Assembly: GCF_001552635.1 (NCBI RefSeq)
Contig: NZ_BCRO01000040.1
Span: 124,001 to 188,000, forward strand
Length of the DNA stretch: 64,000 nucleotides
From: Actinomadura hibisca NBRC 15177
GTDB taxonomy: Bacteria; Actinomycetota; Actinomycetes; Streptosporangiales; Streptosporangiaceae
Direction: 5' to 3'
The position numbers were made by a program, and so were the translations under genes. The notes under the pieces are model-generated. The model was given only the letters and a program-made list of their open reading frames with translations. It was not told the DNA's origin and did no database searches. How positions within the stretch are numbered: the first letter of the stretch is position 1; every line of letters starts with the position of its first letter. Below are positions 1-8,239 of the stretch, piece after piece.

Positions 1-749
1 GTGGACAGGCCGCCGCCCGCGAACACCTGGTAGCCGGCCTCGCCCTCGGCGTTGACGGTGCCCACGAACGCCACGTCGTTGATCTCGTGGACGGTGCAGT
101 GCGCCGTGCAGCCGCTCATCGCCGTCTTGAACTTGCGCGGCAGGTTGGAGAACTCCGGCGAGCCGATGTAGCGGTCGTGGACGTCGCGGATGTGCGGCGT
201 CGCGTCGATCACCTCGTCCTCGGCGATCCCGGCCAGCGGACAGCCGATGATCACGCGCGGGGTGTCGCCGCACGCCTCCATCGTCGACAGGCCCACCGCC
301 TCCAGGGCGTCCCAGATGGCGGGGACGTCCTCGATGCGGATCCAGTGGTACTGGATGTTCTGCCGGTCGGTGACGTCGGCGGTGCCGCGCGCGTACTTCT
401 GGGCGATGTCGGCGAGCACGCGCGTCTGCGGCCCGTCGAGCTGGCCGCCGTCGATCCGCACCCGCAGCATGAAGTAGCGGTCGTCGAGCTCCTCGTCGGG
501 CAGCGAGCCGGTCTTGCCGCCGTCGATGCCGGGCTTGCGCTGGGTGTAGAGCCCGAACCAGCGGAAACGGCCGCGCAGGTCGGCCGGGTCGATGGAGTCG
601 AAGCCCGCCTTGGAGTAGACGTCGATGATGCGCTGACGGACGTTCAGGCCGTCGTCGTTCTTCTTGTTCTCTTCGTTCTTGTTGAGCGGCTCACGGTAGC
701 CGAGGGCCCACTGGCCCTCGCCTCGCTTGCGCTTGGTCGCAGGTGGCAC
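1..749 (-). CDS. sirA: Ferredoxin-dependent sulfite (nitrite) reductase, N-terminal part
   Basis: Six-electron reduction of sulfite to sulfide in cytosolic sulfur assimilation, using ferredoxin, siroheme and a 4Fe-4S cluster. Only about 249 residues are in the window; the 3' part, with the cluster cysteines, lies beyond the left edge. The visible part follows actinobacterial SirA closely: GEGQWALGYREPLN near residue 11, DLRGRFRWFGLYTQR, the siroheme-half motif TADVTDRQNIQYHW, EACGDTPRVIIGCP and HEINDVAFVG. These match remembered M. tuberculosis SirA (Rv2391). The GTG start at 749 fits an AGGA a few bases upstream; an overlapping ATG at 774 is in another frame. A cysteine-ending leader ORF lies 156 bp upstream. 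A nitrite-reducing role cannot be excluded from this half of the protein. Confidence 0.9.
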   Translation of the reverse strand, partial: MPPATKRKRGEGQWALGYREPLNKNEENKKNDDGLNVRQRIIDVYSKAGFDSIDPADLRGRFRWFGLYTQRKPGIDGGKTGSLPDEELDDRYFMLRVRIDGGQLDGPQTRVLADIAQKYARGTADVTDRQNIQYHWIRIEDVPAIWDALEAVGLSTMEACGDTPRVIIGCPLAGIAEDEVIDATPHIRDVHDRYIGSPEFSNLPRKFKTAMSGCTAHCTVHEINDVAFVGTVNAEGEAGYQVFAGGGLS

Positions 750-905
750 GGCGCGTCCTAGTCCAGGTCGTCATGGCGGGGTCGTCATGGCGGGACGCGC
801 GGCGCACCGGCAGTCTTGGACAGCCGGCTCGGCGCTGAGCAGGGAGATGTCGAAGGTGACGCCGATGCGCCACGCGCCCACAGAAGATGGGGCGTGGTCG
901 GGGCG

Positions 906-986
906 TCACCGACAGATGGCGCTGCGAACGCGGAGGAAGTCGACGTGCCGGCGCATCACCAGCAACGGGTCCTCCACAGCAGTCAT
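906..986 (-). CDS. Putative cysteine-responsive leader peptide upstream of sirA
   Basis: Short ORF of 26 codons from ATG at 986, or 16 codons from ATG at 956, ending in RRHVDFLRVRSAICR then stop. The ending matches the actinobacterial putative leader peptide pattern (HVDL.R..SA.C) found before sulfur-assimilation genes. The single cysteine codon sits just before the stop, as expected if stalling under cysteine shortage controls the downstream gene. A GGAGG lies inside the longer version and would serve a TTG or GTG between the two ATGs; the first ATG could be leaderless. The gap to sirA is 156 bp with GC-rich pairing potential. Function is inferred from family pattern and position. Confidence 0.7.
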   Translation of the reverse strand: MTAVEDPLLVMRRHVDFLRVRSAICR

Positions 987-1054
987 ACGTGCACTCTGAC
1001 ATGCGGTCTCGGGCACTGTCCAGTTGCGTCCGGAATGCGGACGCGTGACAAGGG

Positions 1055-1213
1055 TCATCCCTGGCGCTTCCAGTTGACCTTCGGTTCGGCCCGGTCGCGC
1101 CGGTCCCGGTCCCGCTCCTTCTCGGTGGCCGGACCGCGCTGGTGCTGGCAGTAGCACCACGAGCCGCCACGGCACTCGTCGTGGCGGCGCTCCCGGCAGG
1201 GCACGCAGATCAT
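1055..1213 (-). CDS. Small Cys/His-rich protein, unknown function
   Basis: 52 residues beginning MICVPCRERRHDEC, then GGSWCYCQHQ, followed by a charged tail rich in Arg, Lys, Asp and Glu. Five cysteines (3, 6, 14, 20, 22) and histidines at 11 and 24 suggest a single metal-binding knuckle; similar short proteins occur in other actinobacteria. The ATG at 1213 has GGAGG only one base upstream, so start choice is uncertain: an in-frame GTG at 1258 adds 15 residues without a visible ribosome site, and GTG at 1204 is better spaced. It lies just upstream of the sirA leader on the same strand, so a sulfur or redox link is possible but unproven. Confidence 0.55.
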   Translation of the reverse strand: MICVPCRERRHDECRGGSWCYCQHQRGPATEKERDRDRRDRAEPKVNWKRQG

Positions 1214-1346
1214 GCCTCCATTGTCGCCGACGGCCTCCGGGCGGGCACGGGCGGCCACCGCGCCGCGTCCAACCGGCTATGGAACGGATCGCCGAAACGG
1301 GCGGCGGGGAGGGTTCCGGGCTGGTAACGCTCTACCGTGGAGCGCG

Positions 1347-2366
1347 ATGACGACGGTTTCCGGCGCTGACGACGTCGCGGACACCCCGGCCGAGGGAACG
1401 ACACGGGCGGGGCGGCTCCGCACGCGGATCAGCGCCGCCCTGCACGCCCTCGCCGCGCTCCTGCGGCGCGGTGGGCGTATCGCCTGGGAGCTGACGAAGG
1501 GCACGGCGGTGGCGGGCTTCCGGCACCGCGTCACCGGCCTGGCCGCCGAGGCCGCCTTCTTCGCGCTGCTGTCGCTGCCGCCCCTGGTGATCGGGCTGAT
1601 CGGCACCATGGGCCACTTCCGGGGCGTGCTCGGGCCGGAGACCGTCGAGGAGGTCCGCGCCTGGGTGATCGCGCAGGCGCAGACGGTGCTGACCGGCCCG
1701 GCGGTGGACACCGTGGTCGTGCCGCTGATCGACGACGTGATCAAGGGCGGCAGCCCCGACATCGTGTCGCTGGGCTTCCTGATCTCCCTGTGGGCCGGGT
1801 CGCGCGCCACCAACGTCTACGTGGACACCATCACCATCGCCTACGGGCTGTCGGGCCTGCGCGGGGTCGTGCGCACCCGGCTGCGCGCGTTCTTCCTGTA
1901 CCTGGTCGGGCTGCTGGCCATGCTGATCGTGATCCCGCTGCTGGTGGCCGGGCCCGCGCTGGTGCGCGAGGCGCTGCCGGAGAGCGCCGGGTTCGTGCAG
2001 TTGTTCTACTGGCCGGTCCTGGTGACGTTGTCGGTGCTGTTCCTGACGCTGCTCTACCACATGAGCGTCCCGGTGCGGACGTCCTGGTGGCGGGAGGCCC
2101 CGGGCGCGGCGGTCGCGCTGCTGATCTGGATCGTGGGCAGCCTCGCGCTGCGGCTCTACCTCGCCGGATCGCTCAGTGGGGTGTCGGTCTACGGGTCGCT
2201 GGCCGCCGCGATCGCCGTGCTGGCCTGGTTGTACGTCGCGGCGCTCGCGGTGCTGGTCGGGGCGGCGCTGAACGCCGAGATCGACCGGCGCTGGCCGAGC
2301 GCCGGGACGGCCCGCGCGCGGGCGGTGCGCGGGACCGGGGACGGTGGCGGAGCTTCCGCCGTATAA
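1347..2366 (+). CDS. YihY/BrkB family inner membrane protein
   Basis: 339 residues, normal for the YihY/BrkB family. After a hydrophilic N-terminus of about 50 residues comes the family opening (FRHRVTGLAAEAAFFALLSL), then about six membrane segments, including LYLVGLLAMLIVIPLLVAG and a C-terminal pair ending IAVLAWLYVAALAVLVGAAL before EIDRRW. The family was once annotated as ribonuclease BN or as a serum-resistance factor, but its biochemical role is unsettled. ATG at 1347 has GGAG four bases upstream; a longer in-frame reading from 1212 lacks hydrophobic character and is not supported. Confidence 0.88.
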   Translation: MTTVSGADDVADTPAEGTTRAGRLRTRISAALHALAALLRRGGRIAWELTKGTAVAGFRHRVTGLAAEAAFFALLSLPPLVIGLIGTMGHFRGVLGPETVEEVRAWVIAQAQTVLTGPAVDTVVVPLIDDVIKGGSPDIVSLGFLISLWAGSRATNVYVDTITIAYGLSGLRGVVRTRLRAFFLYLVGLLAMLIVIPLLVAGPALVREALPESAGFVQLFYWPVLVTLSVLFLTLLYHMSVPVRTSWWREAPGAAVALLIWIVGSLALRLYLAGSLSGVSVYGSLAAAIAVLAWLYVAALAVLVGAALNAEIDRRWPSAGTARARAVRGTGDGGGASAV

Positions 2367-2433
2367 ACGTCCCCAAGGTAAAAATCGGGCGCGTGCCCGA
2401 AGGTTCAAGGTAAACGTGCCGTAATCTCCGGGT

Positions 2434-3393
2434 ATGACCACCTCCTCCGAGGCGACCGGTCGGCTGCGCACCGTCACCGGCACCATCCCGGCCTCTGTGA
2501 TCACCGGCGCGGTGCTCGCCCACGAGCACCTCCAGCTCGACCTGCGCTGGCCCGCCCGTCCCGCCCAGGTGGACTCCGACCCCCGCCGCTGGCTGGACGA
2601 GGAGAAGTCCGTCACCGCCGAGCTGGCCGCGCTGCGCAACGGGCACGACCTCGGCCTGGTGGTGGACCTCACCTGCTCGGGCATGGGCCGCAACGCCGCC
2701 GCGCTCGCGCGCGTCAGCGCCGGGGCCAAGGTCGCGGTGGTCGCCGGGACCGGCTTCTTCGCCGAGCCGTTCCACCCCGCGCTGGTGCGCGACGCCGACG
2801 TGGACAAGCTCGCCGAGCGCATGCTGGCCGAGATCGGCTTCGGCATGGACGGCACCAACGCGCTGCCCGGCGTGATCGGCGAGATCGGCACCTGGGGCGA
2901 GACCCCCACCGCCGACGAGGAGCGCTGCCTGCGCGCCGCCGCCCAGGCCGCCCGCTACTCGGGCCTGTCGGTGGCCACCCACGGCCGCCCCGGGCTCGCC
3001 CAGCTGGAGATCCTCACCTCCGCCGGGCTCGACCCGACCCGCGTCGCGGTCGGCCAGCAGGACCGGGTGGACGACCCCGCCGCGCACCGCAAGATCGCCG
3101 AGTCCGGCGCCTACGTCTCGTTCGGCTCGCTGGCCCTGGTGTCCGGCGACCCCGCCGCCCGCGCGGGCCTGGTCCGCAACGTCCTGGAGCTGCTGGACGC
3201 CGGGCACGCCGACCGCGTCCTGCTGAGCACCGGCATCGCCCGCATGGCCCAGCTCGCCCGCTACGGCGGCGACGGCTACGGCTCGTTGTTCGAGACCTTC
3301 CTGCCCGCGCTGCGCGAGGCGGGGGCCGACGACGCGACCCTCACCGCGATCATGCACGACAACCCGCTGCGCTGGCTCACCGCCGGTTCCTGA
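2434..3393 (+). CDS. Phosphotriesterase-like (PTE/PHP) TIM-barrel protein with missing metal ligands
   Basis: 319 residues, the usual length for bacterial phosphotriesterase homology proteins, which hydrolyse phosphoesters or lactones with a binuclear metal centre. The first HxH is present (H30, H32 in AHEHLQLD), as is the bridging acidic residue (E150 in GVIGEIGTWG) and H183 (VATHG). The next expected His (IGHxD block) reads VGQQD, so Gln208 replaces it, and the last Asp (STDxxR block) reads STGIAR, so Gly267 replaces it. The fold call is firm; catalytic competence is doubtful. A TAATCT six bases before the ATG suggests a leaderless transcript. Confidence 0.8.
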   Translation: MTTSSEATGRLRTVTGTIPASVITGAVLAHEHLQLDLRWPARPAQVDSDPRRWLDEEKSVTAELAALRNGHDLGLVVDLTCSGMGRNAAALARVSAGAKVAVVAGTGFFAEPFHPALVRDADVDKLAERMLAEIGFGMDGTNALPGVIGEIGTWGETPTADEERCLRAAAQAARYSGLSVATHGRPGLAQLEILTSAGLDPTRVAVGQQDRVDDPAAHRKIAESGAYVSFGSLALVSGDPAARAGLVRNVLELLDAGHADRVLLSTGIARMAQLARYGGDGYGSLFETFLPALREAGADDATLTAIMHDNPLRWLTAGS

Positions 3394-3473
3394 CCGGCAG
3401 GTTCTCCTAGCCCCGGCGAGAGTGGGTAGGGGACGGGACGGAAGCTTTCCGCCACCCCCGAAAGGGGGCCGTC

Positions 3474-4163
3474 ATGCCCGCCGAGACCGTCCGCCTGCCC
3501 TACGCCGACCGCGCCGAGGCCGGGCGCGTCCTGGCCGAACGGCTGGTGCCGCTGCGCCTGCGGGACGCGGTGGTGCTGGCGCTGCCGCGCGGCGGCGTCC
3601 CCGTCGGTCGGGAGGTCGCTCAGCGGCTCTCCGGGGCTGCCGGGGCCGTTCCGCTGGAGGTCCTGGTCACCCGCAAGATCGGCTACCCGCGCCAGCCGGA
3701 GCTGGGCGTCGGCGCGATCACCGAGGACGGGCCGCCGGTCTTCGACGCCCGCCTGCTGGAGCGGTTGCGGCTGACCCCGGACGACCTGGCCGCCACCGTG
3801 CGCGCCGAACGGGCCGAGCTGGCCCGCCGCACCGAGGTCTACCGGGGCGGCCGGCCCCTGCCGGAGCTGACCGGACGCGACATGCTCGTCGTGGACGACG
3901 GCCTGGCCACCGGGAGCACCGCCCGCGCCGCGCTGGCCGCCGTCGCCCGCCACAAGCCCGCACGGCTCGTGCTGGCCGTCCCCGTGGGGGCCGCCGAGAC
4001 CGTGGACGAGCTGGCCGCCGAGGGGCGCGGAGAGGGCGGCTTCGAGGTCGTCGTGCCCGTCACGCCCGCGCCCTTCCGGGCGGTGGGGCGGTGGTACCGC
4101 GACTTCGATCAGCTCACCGACGCCGACGTGATCGCCTGGCTCGGCCGGGCCGCCGGGGGATGA
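3474..4163 (+). CDS. Phosphoribosyltransferase domain protein
   Basis: 229 residues. A type I phosphoribosyltransferase fold is shown by ALPRGGVPVG near residues 37-45 and by the PRPP-binding loop VVDDGLATGST near 139-150 with its paired aspartates. This family (PF00156, the dienelactone-hydrolase-associated kind) is common in actinobacteria; its acceptor base or substrate is generally unknown. The ATG has GAAAGGGGG just upstream. It stands alone: the phosphotriesterase-like gene ends 80 bp before it and whiB faces it from the other strand. Confidence 0.85.
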   Translation: MPAETVRLPYADRAEAGRVLAERLVPLRLRDAVVLALPRGGVPVGREVAQRLSGAAGAVPLEVLVTRKIGYPRQPELGVGAITEDGPPVFDARLLERLRLTPDDLAATVRAERAELARRTEVYRGGRPLPELTGRDMLVVDDGLATGSTARAALAAVARHKPARLVLAVPVGAAETVDELAAEGRGEGGFEVVVPVTPAPFRAVGRWYRDFDQLTDADVIAWLGRAAGG

Positions 4164-4485
4164 CGGCGGGGAGGCGGTGGGGGACCGCGGCGAGATGGCC
4201 CGAACACGCGCGGTGACCATCTGCGGGATAGTCCGTCGGGGGGATCGAGAAATGGTCATCGCGGATTTGCGGAATTGCCCGTCAATCCGCTTCGCCCTGC
4301 GGTAGTGGAACGGTGCTGTGCAGATTTGCCGGAGACCGCGCGCCGATGTTGTGACGTTCTCGTGACGGCGACCTCACCGTCCCGTCCCCGGGCACGCAAA
4401 CGGCCCCGCGAAGCGGGGCCGTAACGTTTTCCGGTGGCGTGCCGGGGTGCGCGATGGGAGCCTTCGAGCGGGCCTGCCTGATCGG
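4164..4485. other. Intergenic region, terminator only
   Basis: 322 bp between the convergent phosphoribosyltransferase and whiB genes. The stretch 4200-4380 is less GC-rich than its surroundings and holds no convincing ORF on either strand. The only recognisable element is the hairpin at 4400-4422. Confidence 0.6.
4400..4422. terminator. Bidirectional intrinsic terminator
   Basis: Perfect 10-bp stem (ACGGCCCCGC / GCGGGGCCGT) with a GAA loop, followed by AACGTTTT on the plus strand and by TTTGC on the minus strand. It lies between convergent genes and can serve whiB and the phosphoribosyltransferase gene. Confidence 0.75.
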
Positions 4486-4782
4486 TTAGGCGGCGTTCGC
4501 GCGACGCATCCGGCGGCGACGCTCAGAGGCGCGCTCGTCTTCGTTCAGACCGCCCCACGTGCCGTACTTCTCGGGCCGGGAGACCGCGTAGTCCAGGCAC
4601 TCGGACCGCACGGGACACCCCATGCAGATCTGCTTGGCCTTGCGCTCGCGGATCTCACGCTCGGGCTGGCGCTCGCCGTCGGGGCCGAAGAAGAGCACGA
4701 GGTCTTCCCCCCGGCACGCCGCGGCGTCCTGCCAGCCCCAGCTGGGACGAGGGAGGTTTGCCTGCCGACGTACCTGAGCCAT
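4486..4782 (-). CDS. WhiB-family 4Fe-4S transcription factor
   Basis: 98 residues. The four cluster cysteines are C23, C53, C56 and C62 (CRGED, then CMGCPVRSEC); the turn motif GTWGG follows at 74-78, and a basic tail (ERRRRMRR) for DNA or sigma-factor contact ends the protein. FFGPDGER after the first cysteine resembles WhiD/WhiB3 more than WhiB1, WhiB2 or WhiB7, but subfamily assignment is tentative. WhiB proteins are redox-sensitive regulators that usually act with SigA region 4. The ATG at 4782 follows AAGGTGGG; an upstream in-frame extension of 32 residues is not family-like. Confidence 0.92.
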   Translation of the reverse strand: MAQVRRQANLPRPSWGWQDAAACRGEDLVLFFGPDGERQPEREIRERKAKQICMGCPVRSECLDYAVSRPEKYGTWGGLNEDERASERRRRMRRANAA

Positions 4783-4967
4783 GGAACACCCACCTTGATT
4801 GGTTTTACTGAGCAATTTCGGGACATGGACGCCCGACGAGCTCCGGACGCAATGCGTCAGAAGCGCCGAAAGGTCCAACGTCTGGAGTTGCCGCTCTGTT
4901 CCCCGCCCGGTTCTCCGGTACCTGGGGCCTAGCGACAGGGAGACTCTCGAATGGAGCCTCCGAGAGA

Positions 4968-5885
4968 TTACACGAGGGCCGCCTCGTTGAGAAGGGTGAG
5001 GTCGCTAACAATGTAGGACTCGACGTTCTCTTGGCAGTCGGGCCCGCACGCGACCGCCGTCACGTCGCGCTCGACCACGACGCGGTAGCGGGCTTCGGGA
5101 AGGGCGACGACCGCCTCGAAGGGGCCGGTCCCGGTGACCGACTCCACTCGCACCGCGTCGACCCCGAGCACGCCGGTGTGGGCGCGCACGAAGTGCTCGG
5201 CGGCCTGGGCGGGCTCGGGCATCCCCGCCCGGCCGCGCAGCCGGTCGAGGGTGACCTCGCCCCGGAGGTAGGACTGCACGGCCGCGGTCGCCTCGGTGGG
5301 GCCGAGGTCGCCGTAGTACACGCCGTGCGGGAGGCAGACGAGGTTGGCGGCGAACCGGTCGCCGCCGACATGGGTGGTCTCCCAGACGAGGCCGCCGAAA
5401 CGCGACGCGAGGTCGCGCGCCAGCGGGGCCCCGGTCCGGGCGCAGCAGGCGTTGCGCCGCCCGTGCGTGCAGACCAGCAGCACCGGATCGGCGACGGGTT
5501 CGCCGATCCCGGGGGGCCGTCCGGCCGCCAGCGCCGCCAGCGCGGGGCCGGTCAGCGTCGCGGCCAGCTCGTCGAGGTCGCCGAACTCGCGGCCCTCCAT
5601 CCAGACCTGGTCGCCGCTGGAATAGGCGGCGTAGACCTGGACGGGCGGGGTCGCGCGGCGGCGTCCGGTGCGGCGGATGAGCTGGGGCCGCACCCCGGCC
5701 GCCTGGGCGGCGCGGACGAGGTCGGCGACGGGGGAGGGGCCGGGCAGTTGCTCGATGCGCTCGGGCCAGGGCCCGGGGTGCTCGACCAGCAGCCAGCTAC
5801 GGGCCTTGGTCGTCGCGCTGGCCAGGCACGGCCGTGCGCCCGAGTGGCTCCCCGGGCAGTGGTCGCAGCTGTTCAGGCGCGTCAA
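4968..5885 (-). CDS. Sucrase/ferredoxin-like family protein (thioredoxin-fold, Cys-rich)
   Basis: 305 residues. The family signature is clear: CTHGRRNACCARTGAP followed by HVGGDRFAANLVCLPHG, as in the Aim32/Apd1-like sucrase ferredoxin family, whose eukaryotic members bind a 2Fe-2S cluster through Cys and His. An N-terminal Cys pair (CDHCPG) and a C-terminal CGPDCQENVESY add further thiols. The start is TTG at 5885 after a GGGGGGA. A near-consensus DtxR/IdeR operator lies 25 bp upstream, so expression should rise when iron is scarce. That fits an Fe-S or iron-mobilising redox role, though no biochemical function is established for the bacterial members. Confidence 0.82.
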   Translation of the reverse strand: MTRLNSCDHCPGSHSGARPCLASATTKARSWLLVEHPGPWPERIEQLPGPSPVADLVRAAQAAGVRPQLIRRTGRRRATPPVQVYAAYSSGDQVWMEGREFGDLDELAATLTGPALAALAAGRPPGIGEPVADPVLLVCTHGRRNACCARTGAPLARDLASRFGGLVWETTHVGGDRFAANLVCLPHGVYYGDLGPTEATAAVQSYLRGEVTLDRLRGRAGMPEPAQAAEHFVRAHTGVLGVDAVRVESVTGTGPFEAVVALPEARYRVVVERDVTAVACGPDCQENVESYIVSDLTLLNEAALV

Positions 5886-5909
5886 CGGTCCCCCCGTCGC
5901 TCGAAAGAA

Positions 5910-5928
5910 TTAGGTTAGGTTAACCTAA
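5910..5928. promoter_or_regulatory. DtxR/IdeR/DmdR iron box
   Basis: The 19 bp TTAGGTTAGGTTAACCTAA match the consensus TTAGGTTAGGCTAACCTAA at 18 of 19 positions. It lies 25 bp upstream of the TTG start of the sucrase/ferredoxin-like gene, where iron-loaded repressor would block transcription. Confidence 0.88.
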
Positions 5929-6101
5929 TTGATTGCTCCCCGCCCAGCGGGAGTGACACACCTCATACCCGTGATTCGATCTTCATCACGGCCGCTGGAC
6001 GGCGAGTCGCGGACCCCCCGCCCCTCCCCGCAAGCGAAACGGGCAAACGGGCTTCCGGGCCTTTGCGGGGTGATGTAGGACAGCTCACACCCGGGGGTGT
6101 G

Positions 6102-7649
6102 CTAGGCGCGCGCGGTGCCGAACGCCGCCTCGGCGGCGGGCAGGGCGGCTGCGCGGTCGGCGGTGACCAGGCCGATGCGCGTGCGGCGGTCCAGCAGGTC
6201 GGCGGCGTCCAGCGCGCCCTCGTGCCGCACGGCCCAGGCCAGCTCCGCGCCCAGCACCGGCAGGCCCGGGACCACCGGCTCCAGCAGCGCCGCGTCGTCG
6301 CGGCCGAGCGCGGCCAGCAGCGGGGCCTCGGTGCCATAGCGCTGCACGAGGCGGCGCGGCGCGTCCAGGGCGGCCAGGCGGGTGGGGGAGGCGGCGCCGA
6401 CGAGCGGGATGCGCGCGGTGCGGCTCGGCCCGGCGGTCACCCGGTTGGACGCCAGCAGCGCGTCCACGGTGTCCTCGGCCATGCGGCGGTAGGTGGTGAG
6501 CTTGCCGCCGACGATCGTCACCACGCCGTCGCGGGCGACGATCACGGCGTGCCGCCGGGAGATGTCGGCGGTGCTGCCGTGCGCGTCGTCCAGCAGCGGA
6601 CGCAGGCCCGCGAACGCACCGATCACGTCGTCGCGGCGCACCGGCACGTCCAGCGCCGAGCCCAGGATGTCGAGCAGGAACCCGATCTCACCGGGCGTCG
6701 GCTCGGGCACGTCCGGGACCGGGCCGTCGGCGGGCTCGTCGGTCAGGCCCACGTAGACCCGGCCGTCGCCCTGCGGGATCACCAGCAGGAACCGGCTGGT
6801 GGAGCCGGGGATCGGCACGTGCATCCCGGCCGACAGCCCGCGCAGCGTCTCGGCCTTCACCACCAGGTGGGTGCCGCGCGAGGGCCGCAGCCGAACCCCG
6901 TCCACCAGGCCGCCCGCCCAGACCCCGGCGGCGTTGACCACCGCGCGGGCGCGGATGCCGAACTCGCGGCCGGTCAGCTCGTCGCGCACCTGCGCGCCGT
7001 CGCCGGTGAGGGCGAGCGCCCGCACGCGGGTGAGGATCGACGCGCCGTGCGCGGCGGCGGTCCGGGCGATCGCGGTGACCAGGCGCGCGTCGTCGGCGAG
7101 TTGCCCGTCCCACGACAGCAGGCCGCCGCGCAGCCCGTAGGGGCGCAGCGCGGGGGCCAGGCGCAACGTCTCGACGGCCGACAGGCGGCGCGGGCCGGGC
7201 AGCAGCGCGGCGGGGGTGCGGGCGGCGACGCGCAGGGCGTCGCCCGCGCGCAGGCCGGTGCGGGTCAGCAGCTCCTGGCCGCGCGAGACCATCGGCGTCA
7301 GCGGCATGACGAACGGCAGCGCGCGCACCAGGTGCGGCGCGGTGCGCGCCATCAGGATCCCGCGCTCCACCGCGCTCTCGTGCGCCACGTCCACCTGGCC
7401 CGACGCCAGGTAGCGCAGCCCGCCGTGGATCAGCTTGGAGCTCCACCGGGAGGTGCCGAACGCCAGGTCGTGCGCGTCGATCGCGGCGACCGACAGGCCC
7501 CGCGACGCCGCGTCCAGCGCGACCCCCGCGCCGGTCGCGCCGAGGCCGACCACCAGCACGTCCACCACCCGGTCGGGCAGCTCGGCCAGTTCGCGGGCGC
7601 GGCGGGCGGCGTTGAGCGAGGACCGGCCGGGGGTGGGGGGCGTGCTCAT
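6102..7649 (-). CDS. glpD: Glycerol-3-phosphate dehydrogenase, FAD-dependent
   Basis: 515 residues. Oxidises sn-glycerol-3-phosphate to dihydroxyacetone phosphate and passes electrons to the quinone pool at the membrane. The FAD-binding opening VVGLGATGAGVALDAASRG is near residues 33-51, followed by the GlpD pattern GTSRWSSKLIHGGLRYLASGQ and, later, IVGGKLTTYRRMAEDTVDALL. The ATG at 7649 overlaps the stop of the upstream TetR gene in an ATGA, so the two are translationally coupled. Order and partners match M. tuberculosis Rv2249c (glpD1)-Rv2250c-Rv2251-Rv2252, so this copy probably serves phospholipid or ether-lipid chemistry rather than glycerol catabolism alone. Confidence 0.93.
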   Translation of the reverse strand: MSTPPTPGRSSLNAARRARELAELPDRVVDVLVVGLGATGAGVALDAASRGLSVAAIDAHDLAFGTSRWSSKLIHGGLRYLASGQVDVAHESAVERGILMARTAPHLVRALPFVMPLTPMVSRGQELLTRTGLRAGDALRVAARTPAALLPGPRRLSAVETLRLAPALRPYGLRGGLLSWDGQLADDARLVTAIARTAAAHGASILTRVRALALTGDGAQVRDELTGREFGIRARAVVNAAGVWAGGLVDGVRLRPSRGTHLVVKAETLRGLSAGMHVPIPGSTSRFLLVIPQGDGRVYVGLTDEPADGPVPDVPEPTPGEIGFLLDILGSALDVPVRRDDVIGAFAGLRPLLDDAHGSTADISRRHAVIVARDGVVTIVGGKLTTYRRMAEDTVDALLASNRVTAGPSRTARIPLVGAASPTRLAALDAPRRLVQRYGTEAPLLAALGRDDAALLEPVVPGLPVLGAELAWAVRHEGALDAADLLDRRTRIGLVTADRAAALPAAEAAFGTARA

Positions 7650-8239
7650 GGGGCGAGGGTCCTCTCAAGGGTGTGGCGGAGTTCGGCGTCGAAGGCGTCG
7701 GGCGCGAGCTCGGGGTCGGCGGCGTCGATCATGATGGGGGCCGACAGCGCGAACGACTGCACCACCAGCAGCAGCGCGCGGGCCTGCCGCACCGGGTGCC
7801 CGGCGCGCACCGAGCCGTCGGCCTGCCCGGCGGCGACCGCGGCCTCGAACAGCTCCAGGAACGCCTCCTGGCTCGCGCCGCACCGGTCCAGCACGTAGGG
7901 CAGCAGCAGCTCGGGATCGACCTCGACGATCTTGCGCAGCAGGGGGTGGTCGCGGAAGGCGCGCACCCCGGCGACCAGACTGTCCACCAGGCGGCCGCGC
8001 ACCAGGCCGCCGCCCAGGTCCTGCACGTCGGCGGCCAGGGCCGTCCACTCGCGGGTCATCAGGTCGCCGACGATCGTGCGCACGTCCGGCCAGCGCCGGT
8101 ACAACGTCATCCGCGACACCCCCGCGCGGCGGGCGATGTCGGTCAGCGTGGTGCGGCGCACCCCGACGGCCAGCACGCAGTCGCGGGCGGCGTCGAGCAC
8201 GGTGTCGTCATGGGTCCTGTTGTGACGATTCGACGTCAT
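7646..8239 (-). CDS. TetR-family repressor of the glpD/AGPS lipid locus
   Basis: 197 residues. The N-terminal helix-turn-helix is complete (GVRRTTLTDIARRAGVSRMTLYRRWPD, about residues 27-52); the C-terminal ligand domain is divergent, as usual. Translationally coupled to glpD downstream and divergent from the AGPS-like gene, so it likely controls both. The ATG at 8239 has no ribosome site, but a TACACT lies seven bases upstream, so a leaderless message is likely. An inverted repeat TGTGAC-N15-GTCACA (8221-8247) spans the start codon and is a possible operator. Positional homologue of Rv2250c. Confidence 0.85.
   Translation of the reverse strand: MTSNRHNRTHDDTVLDAARDCVLAVGVRRTTLTDIARRAGVSRMTLYRRWPDVRTIVGDLMTREWTALAADVQDLGGGLVRGRLVDSLVAGVRAFRDHPLLRKIVEVDPELLLPYVLDRCGASQEAFLELFEAAVAAGQADGSVRAGHPVRQARALLLVVQSFALSAPIMIDAADPELAPDAFDAELRHTLERTLAP

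Noticed and set aside
766-793. 14-bp direct repeat (GGTCGTCATGGCGG) near the sirA start
   Set aside because: Two short copies only; no evident link to regulation or mobility.
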